Translations under genes and position numbers: made by a program
Notes under the pieces: generated by a model
The model's input: the letters and a program-made list of their open reading frames with translations, nothing else
Databases searched by the model: none
What the model was told of the DNA's origin: nothing
Shown: positions 14,304 through 17,241 of the stretch, in pieces
Layout: the number at the start of each line of letters is the position of its first letter
Position numbering within the stretch: position 1 is the stretch's first letter
Assembly: GCA_030595765.1 (NCBI GenBank)
Contig: JAUVCJ010000023.1
Location: 1-17,241 of the forward strand
Reading direction: 5' to 3'
Length of the DNA: 17,241 nt
Origin: Thermoplasmatota archaeon
Lineage (GTDB): Archaea; Thermoplasmatota; Thermoplasmata; GCA-020350865; JAUVCJ01

Positions 14304-15491
14304 CTAGATCACATTCAGCTCTTTGCCGATGCTCTCGAAAGCAGCCAGTGTCTCGTCCAAGTCTTCTCTTGTGAGGCCAGCGTTCATCATGGTCCTGATA
14401 CGGGACTTGTCCTTTGCTACCATTGGGAACACAATGGGGAGGGCGAAAACGCCTTCCTCGAATAGTCTGTCGCTGAACTTCTTTGCAACACTGCTCTCTC
14501 CGAGCATGACCGGGATGATGGGTGTGACAGTGAAGCCAGTGTCGAATCCCAGGGAGTCCAGCTCAGCTTTGAAGTATTTGGTATTCTTCCAGAGGTTCTC
14601 TACATGGTGGGGCTCTGTCTCAAGGACATCCAGGGATGCGATGCAGGCAGCTACGGTTGCAGGTGGTGCGCTGCCACTGAGAAGGTAGGTGCGTGTCTTG
14701 TTGTATGCGAAGTTGCGAAGATCCTCGCTTCCAGCTGCCAGACCGCCAACTACTCCGAAGGCCTTTGAGAACGTGCCCATCTCAACGTCAATCTGCTTCT
14801 CGATCCCGAAATGTGCTCCGATACCTCGTCCATCTGGGCCCACAACACCCTCGCCGTGAGCATCGTCAACATAGGTCATTGCGCCATACTCCTGAGCGAT
14901 CTTGCATATCTGGTCCATGGGTGCCATATCGCCATCCATGCTGAAAACTCCGTCTGAAATGATAAGAATGCGCCTGGCCCCATCCTTGTCTATCTGCTTC
15001 AGGGCCTTTTCCATCTCGCCCATGTCGCAGTGGTCGTAGATGTAGCGCTTGGCCTTGGTAAGCCTGACACCATCGATGATGCTGCCGTGATTGAGTGAAT
15101 CAGTAAGTATTGCATCCTCTTTTCCAACAAGCTGTGGAATAAGACCTGCGTTGGTTGCAAAACCGGTCTGGAAGTATACAGCGGCCTCGCGGTTCTTGAA
15201 GCTGGCGATCTTCTTCTCAAGCTCGTCATGAAGATCCATGTTCCCAGCAATGGCACGTACCGAGCCAGAGCCTGCACCGTGGGACTTGGCTGCATCAACA
15301 GCGGCAGCTATCATCTTGGGGTGGTTGCTCAGGTTCAGATAGTTGTTGGAGCAGAGCATTATCACATCTTTGCCAGCAACCCGACAGCGCGGTGTGGATG
15401 GCCCTTCCAGTGTCCTTAACTTCCAATCGAAATCGTTCTTCACCAGATCCTGATACTCCTCTTTGAGGAATGATTTTGAGTCTCTAACCAT
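14304..15491 (-). CDS. kbl: Glycine C-acetyltransferase (2-amino-3-ketobutyrate CoA ligase)
   Basis: A 395-residue PLP enzyme of the alpha-oxoamine synthase family. It converts 2-amino-3-oxobutyrate plus CoA to glycine and acetyl-CoA, the second step of threonine breakdown. Visible are CSNNYLNLS (47-55), HGAGSGSVR (71-79), VDDAHGEGVVG with Asp210 and His212, and GTFSKAFGVVGG with the PLP Lys243. The EEYQDLVKNDFDWKLRTLEGP start resembles KBL more than BioF, and no biotin genes are nearby; BioF remains the main alternative. GGAGG lies seven bases before the ATG. A TATA-like box at 15603-15609 is flanked by inverted repeats. Threonine dehydrogenase, its usual partner, is not in the window. Confidence 0.88.
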   Translation of the reverse strand: MVRDSKSFLKEEYQDLVKNDFDWKLRTLEGPSTPRCRVAGKDVIMLCSNNYLNLSNHPKMIAAAVDAAKSHGAGSGSVRAIAGNMDLHDELEKKIASFKNREAAVYFQTGFATNAGLIPQLVGKEDAILTDSLNHGSIIDGVRLTKAKRYIYDHCDMGEMEKALKQIDKDGARRILIISDGVFSMDGDMAPMDQICKIAQEYGAMTYVDDAHGEGVVGPDGRGIGAHFGIEKQIDVEMGTFSKAFGVVGGLAAGSEDLRNFAYNKTRTYLLSGSAPPATVAACIASLDVLETEPHHVENLWKNTKYFKAELDSLGFDTGFTVTPIIPVMLGESSVAKKFSDRLFEEGVFALPIVFPMVAKDKSRIRTMMNAGLTREDLDETLAAFESIGKELNVI

Positions 15492-15569
15492 GTTTTTCCC
15501 TCCGTGCGGCCTCCGGTAAATGAGCCCTAATGACCAAAGTTTCCCGTACTGGCCGAATTCATGTCAAAT

Positions 15570-15614
15570 GCTCATGTGAGCGAGTTTGGGTATGCCCATC
15601 CTTTATATTAGGAT
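15570..15614 (-). promoter_or_regulatory. kbl promoter region with two inverted repeats
   Basis: ATCCT-TTATATT-AGGAT (15598-15614) puts an inverted repeat around a TATA-like core, and GCTCA-TG-TGAGC (15570-15581) sits where transcription would begin. Both could be operators. The predicted leader to the kbl ATG is about 85 bases. Confidence 0.35.
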
Positions 15615-15659
15615 TTCCATCTTAACTCTCTTTGAGAACAATTCGATAACAAGTCCAAC

Positions 15660-16595
15660 TCATTCCTCTTTGTCATCATCTGGCTTGAGCGGCCAGTCCC
15701 CTATCTTGGCTGAGACCTCACACCGGGGGCATTTGATCTTCTCTGCAAGTGGGTTATGGCATAGCTCGCACTCGCGGTTCCCGTATGTGTTAAGATGGCG
15801 ACAATGCGCACAAGGCAGGAGATGGATCTCGGAAACCGGGCACCATCCGAATTTCTGAACCTTTCCGCACTTCTTGCACATCCTGGTCTCAAATTCGATG
15901 GCTGAGCCGCAAGCCGGGCATTTGTTCTTCTCTCCTCCGCCTATCCTCTTGATAACTGCGGTTTTGGACAACACAGATGGGATGCCCCGTTTTACTTCCT
16001 TTGGCACATCCCAATTCAGGCGCCTGTCAGGAAGCCAAAGCATCCAGAGGTAGCATAGGATCAGCAACACCTCGAACAACAGGTAGGGAATGAGATAGAA
16101 ACCAGTTGCCCAAAAGTACCAGCTAATGGTCGAAAAAGCTGTAATGATCATGAAAATGCTGCCTGATATGCTCCAGAGCCCCAGAGGGATGTATCTCCCA
16201 CCGATGTCAGCATCACGAACCTGCTTGACCTGGGCGATCACTATCAGCATGACTATTATGGCTCCGAATCCCAAAAATACACCAAAGAGCACGATCACTG
16301 GGAATCCAAATATGAGAAGAATATCTCTAAATACAATGATACATAGCATTCCAAGGAAGGACAGCAGGTAAGCACAGATAAGTCCCAAAGCTGTGCGCCA
16401 TACATTGGGGAATGCAACAATGGACATGAAGAAACCGGCTCCTGCCAGTGCCGCCCATGCGACTGTGAATGTAACACCTGGCTGGGTTCCAAGACCCAAA
16501 GAAGCCATCAGCAGGATGAATGCCAGGAAGGCATACTGGTCGTTCCTGTGGGCCAGCATTGCTTTTATGTTGTCGCTCTGGCTTTCCTTGCTCAT
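15660..16595 (-). CDS. Multi-pass membrane protein with cytoplasmic zinc-ribbon tail
   Basis: A 311-residue protein. About six hydrophobic segments lie at roughly 20-36, 42-62, 68-88, 92-122, 136-158 and 164-188. The tail (226-292) is Cys-rich: CPAC/CKKC (226, 229, 240, 243) is a classic zinc ribbon, followed by Cys252, Cys262-Cys265 and Cys276-Cys279, and a last CPRC (289, 292) that lacks a visible second half. The tail probably faces the cytoplasm and binds two or three Zn ions. I do not recognise a function; such tails can mediate protein or nucleic-acid contacts. The gene lies upstream of kbl on the same strand, 168 bases apart. A TTTATCC box near 16625 suggests a leaderless transcript. 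Confidence 0.8.
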   Translation of the reverse strand: MSKESQSDNIKAMLAHRNDQYAFLAFILLMASLGLGTQPGVTFTVAWAALAGAGFFMSIVAFPNVWRTALGLICAYLLSFLGMLCIIVFRDILLIFGFPVIVLFGVFLGFGAIIVMLIVIAQVKQVRDADIGGRYIPLGLWSISGSIFMIITAFSTISWYFWATGFYLIPYLLFEVLLILCYLWMLWLPDRRLNWDVPKEVKRGIPSVLSKTAVIKRIGGGEKNKCPACGSAIEFETRMCKKCGKVQKFGWCPVSEIHLLPCAHCRHLNTYGNRECELCHNPLAEKIKCPRCEVSAKIGDWPLKPDDDKEE

Positions 16596-16695
16596 CCACC
16601 ACGGCCTAAGACCCTAAAATGGATAAACATTTCGGTTTTCTGGACAACTTGGTTTCATGCTTGCTGTTTTTTTGAAGAAGATATTGGAAGGAACA

Positions 16696-16802
16696 ATGGC
16701 AGGAAAGGATGGCAAGAGATGCTGGAAGAGGTGATGGTGGAGTATAATTATGACAGGAAAAGAGGGCAAGAGATACTGGAGAGAGAATGGCGGAGCATAA
16801 TT
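16696..16802. repeat. Imperfect 54/53-bp tandem duplication
   Basis: Two adjoining units, 16696-16749 and 16750-16802, both run from ATGRCAGGAAA to GYATAATT with only a handful of substitutions and one single-base gap (about 85% identical by eye). They lie in the gene-free 16596-16882 stretch. An open frame crosses both units (ending with TAA at 16830-16832), encoding a charged helical peptide with repeated RKxxQExLE, but it has no convincing start signal. Confidence 0.7.
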
Positions 16803-16838
16803 CGACTGGAGTTATGTTGCCAAAAGGCATAAAACCAA

Positions 16839-16853
16839 CGAAAGCTTAAAAAA
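16839..16853 (+). promoter_or_regulatory. BRE/TATA promoter of tRNA-His
   Basis: CGAAAGCTTAAAAAA combines a BRE-like CGAAAG with a CTTAAAAA TATA box, about 35 bases before the tRNA 5' end, so the predicted transcript start is around 16875. Confidence 0.45.
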
Positions 16854-16883
16854 CCCACAGTGGCCTTCCCACAATCCAGCCTG

Positions 16884-16988
16884 GCCGAGATAGGGTAGCC
16901 TGGTTATCCTATGGGACTGTGGTGGTCGATTCCACCGTGAAGCGGTCACGGATATCCCTCGACCCGGGTTCAAATCCCGGTCTCGGCC
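16884..16988 (+). tRNA. tRNA-His (GTG anticodon), intron-containing
   Basis: The acceptor stem is GCCGAGA (16884-16890) with TCTCGGC (16981-16987). G at 16883 and C at 16988 give the G-1:C73 pair that identifies tRNA-His. The D arm is 16893-16910, the T arm CCGGG-TTCAAAT-CCCGG is 16964-16980, and the anticodon GTG is at 16919-16921. CCA is not encoded. The anticodon stem pairs GGGA (16913-16916) with TCCC (16955-16958) only after a 31-base intron (16923-16953) is removed. A T7 run follows (16990-16996). Confidence 0.93.
16923..16953 (+). other. 31-base archaeal tRNA intron at position 37/38 with bulge-helix-bulge motif
   Basis: The precursor folds canonically: a central 4-bp helix C16917-G16951, U16918-G16950, G16919-C16949, U16920-A16948; 3-base bulges GGU (16921-16923) and AUA (16952-16954); and an inner 5-bp helix 16924-16928 with 16943-16947. 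Cutting after the second base of each bulge removes exactly 16923-16953 and restores the anticodon loop. The tRNA splicing endonuclease would process it. Confidence 0.88.
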
Positions 16989-16989
16989 C

Positions 16990-16996
16990 TTTTTTT
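16990..16996 (+). terminator. T-run terminator after tRNA-His
   Basis: Seven consecutive T residues follow the tRNA 3' end directly, as expected for archaeal intrinsic termination. Confidence 0.6.
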
Positions 16997-16999
16997 AAA

Positions 17000-17152
17000 C
17001 CTACAGCATAGAAAAAAGGGACGAAAAACGCTAGCGAGCAAAGCGAGATGGCGAAGAATCGGCCCCATTTTCTATTAAGGTTGCCCAGAGAAAATGGGGA
17101 CTGTAGGCGCAACACGAATGAAGTGAGTGTGCGGCGTCTCGGCCCTCTTTTT
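17000..17152 (+). ncRNA. Possible structured RNA or small repeat element downstream of tRNA-His
   Basis: CCTACAG (17000-17006) pairs perfectly with CTGTAGG (17101-17107). Enclosed by it is an 11-bp perfect stem CCCCATTTTCT/AGAAAATGGGG (17063-17073 with 17089-17099) and a CGCTAGCG palindrome (17029-17036). A weaker stem, CGC-ACAC/GTGT-GCG, follows at 17108-17133, and the stretch ends with GTCTCGGCCCTC and T8 (17136-17152). The 3' end copies the tRNA 3' end. It may be a small RNA with its own T-run terminator, or an insertion derived from the tRNA end. No family is recognised, and the strand is inferred from the T-run. The remaining 17153-17241 shows nothing I can support. Confidence 0.3.
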
Positions 17153-17241
17153 TTTCAGGATTCGTTTGCTTTCAAGCTCATTTCAAGACCGCTTATTTTC
17201 AAGCATCAATCCTGACCATCTCTATCGTTATCCAATACGAT

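Noticed and set aside
14304..15491. BioF (8-amino-7-oxononanoate synthase) as the identity of this gene
   Set aside because: The N-terminal region and overall look fit KBL better and there are no biotin genes nearby, although family separation by eye is not absolute.
16548..16832. A plus-strand frame encoding a charged peptide across the 54-bp tandem repeat
   Set aside because: Its start lies inside the zinc-ribbon membrane protein gene on the opposite strand, with no start signal; reported only as a repeat.
16909..17115. A 68-residue minus-strand open frame across the tRNA and the downstream repeats
   Set aside because: It overlaps a clear intron-containing tRNA and its terminator; the reading is a by-product of that sequence.
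16980..17146. A complete integrated element bounded by att sites at the tRNA-His 3' end
   Set aside because: The direct repeat is only about 11 bases and encloses about 150 bases with no integrase; at most a remnant.
1..17241. CRISPR arrays, rRNA genes and intact insertion sequences
   Set aside because: No regularly spaced identical repeats, no rRNA-like segment and no transposase frame was seen.

Overview
This window looks archaeal. Upstream of several genes there are TATA-like boxes about 25-40 bases before the start. The DNA ligase is of the archaeal ATP-dependent type. A histidine tRNA carries a short intron whose flanks fold into a clear bulge-helix-bulge splice motif. A large membrane-anchored winged-helix regulator resembles those common in Thermoplasmatota. 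I infer a mesophilic Thermoplasmatota-like archaeon, perhaps from sediment; the phylum is an inference, not something read directly from the sequence.

Layout. At 1-859 (minus strand) lies an electron-transfer flavoprotein pair: EtfB complete, and the first codons of an EtfA that opens with a [4Fe-4S] ferredoxin motif. A divergent cupin gene follows (972-1364). An AT-rich islet (1365-2400) holds a degenerate Fic/Doc-fold protein and a convergent 32-codon small gene. Next come serine hydroxymethyltransferase (2424-3719, plus), ATP-dependent DNA ligase (3766-5589, minus) and a 1080-residue secreted-membrane-cytoplasmic protein (5700-8942, minus). The last combines a lamin-tail domain, CARDB-like repeats, a membrane segment, two winged helices and a zinc ribbon.

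The most interesting block is 9102-12295 (plus): two different GcvH-like lipoyl carrier proteins flank a lipoate-protein-ligase-like gene, followed by a radical SAM protein that is a plausible lipoate synthase (LipS1/LipS2 type). No glycine-cleavage T or P gene is present. The cluster therefore looks like a self-contained unit for making and attaching lipoate to two specialised carriers. It is divergently arranged with the giant regulator, whose promoter carries a palindrome.

Downstream, 12347-14156 is a three-gene overlapping operon resembling a toxin-antitoxin module: XRE-HTH/ImmA peptidase, DUF4411 PIN-like protein, and a 53-residue basic protein. The minus strand then carries glycine C-acetyltransferase (14304-15491) and a six-helix zinc-ribbon membrane protein (15660-16595). 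The right end has a 54-bp tandem duplication, the intron-containing tRNA-His, and a stretch with strong inverted repeats and copies of the tRNA 3' end.

SHMT, H-protein-like carriers, lipoate ligase and glycine C-acetyltransferase lie within 13 kb, suggesting a local bias toward glycine and C1 metabolism, although the genes are not one operon.
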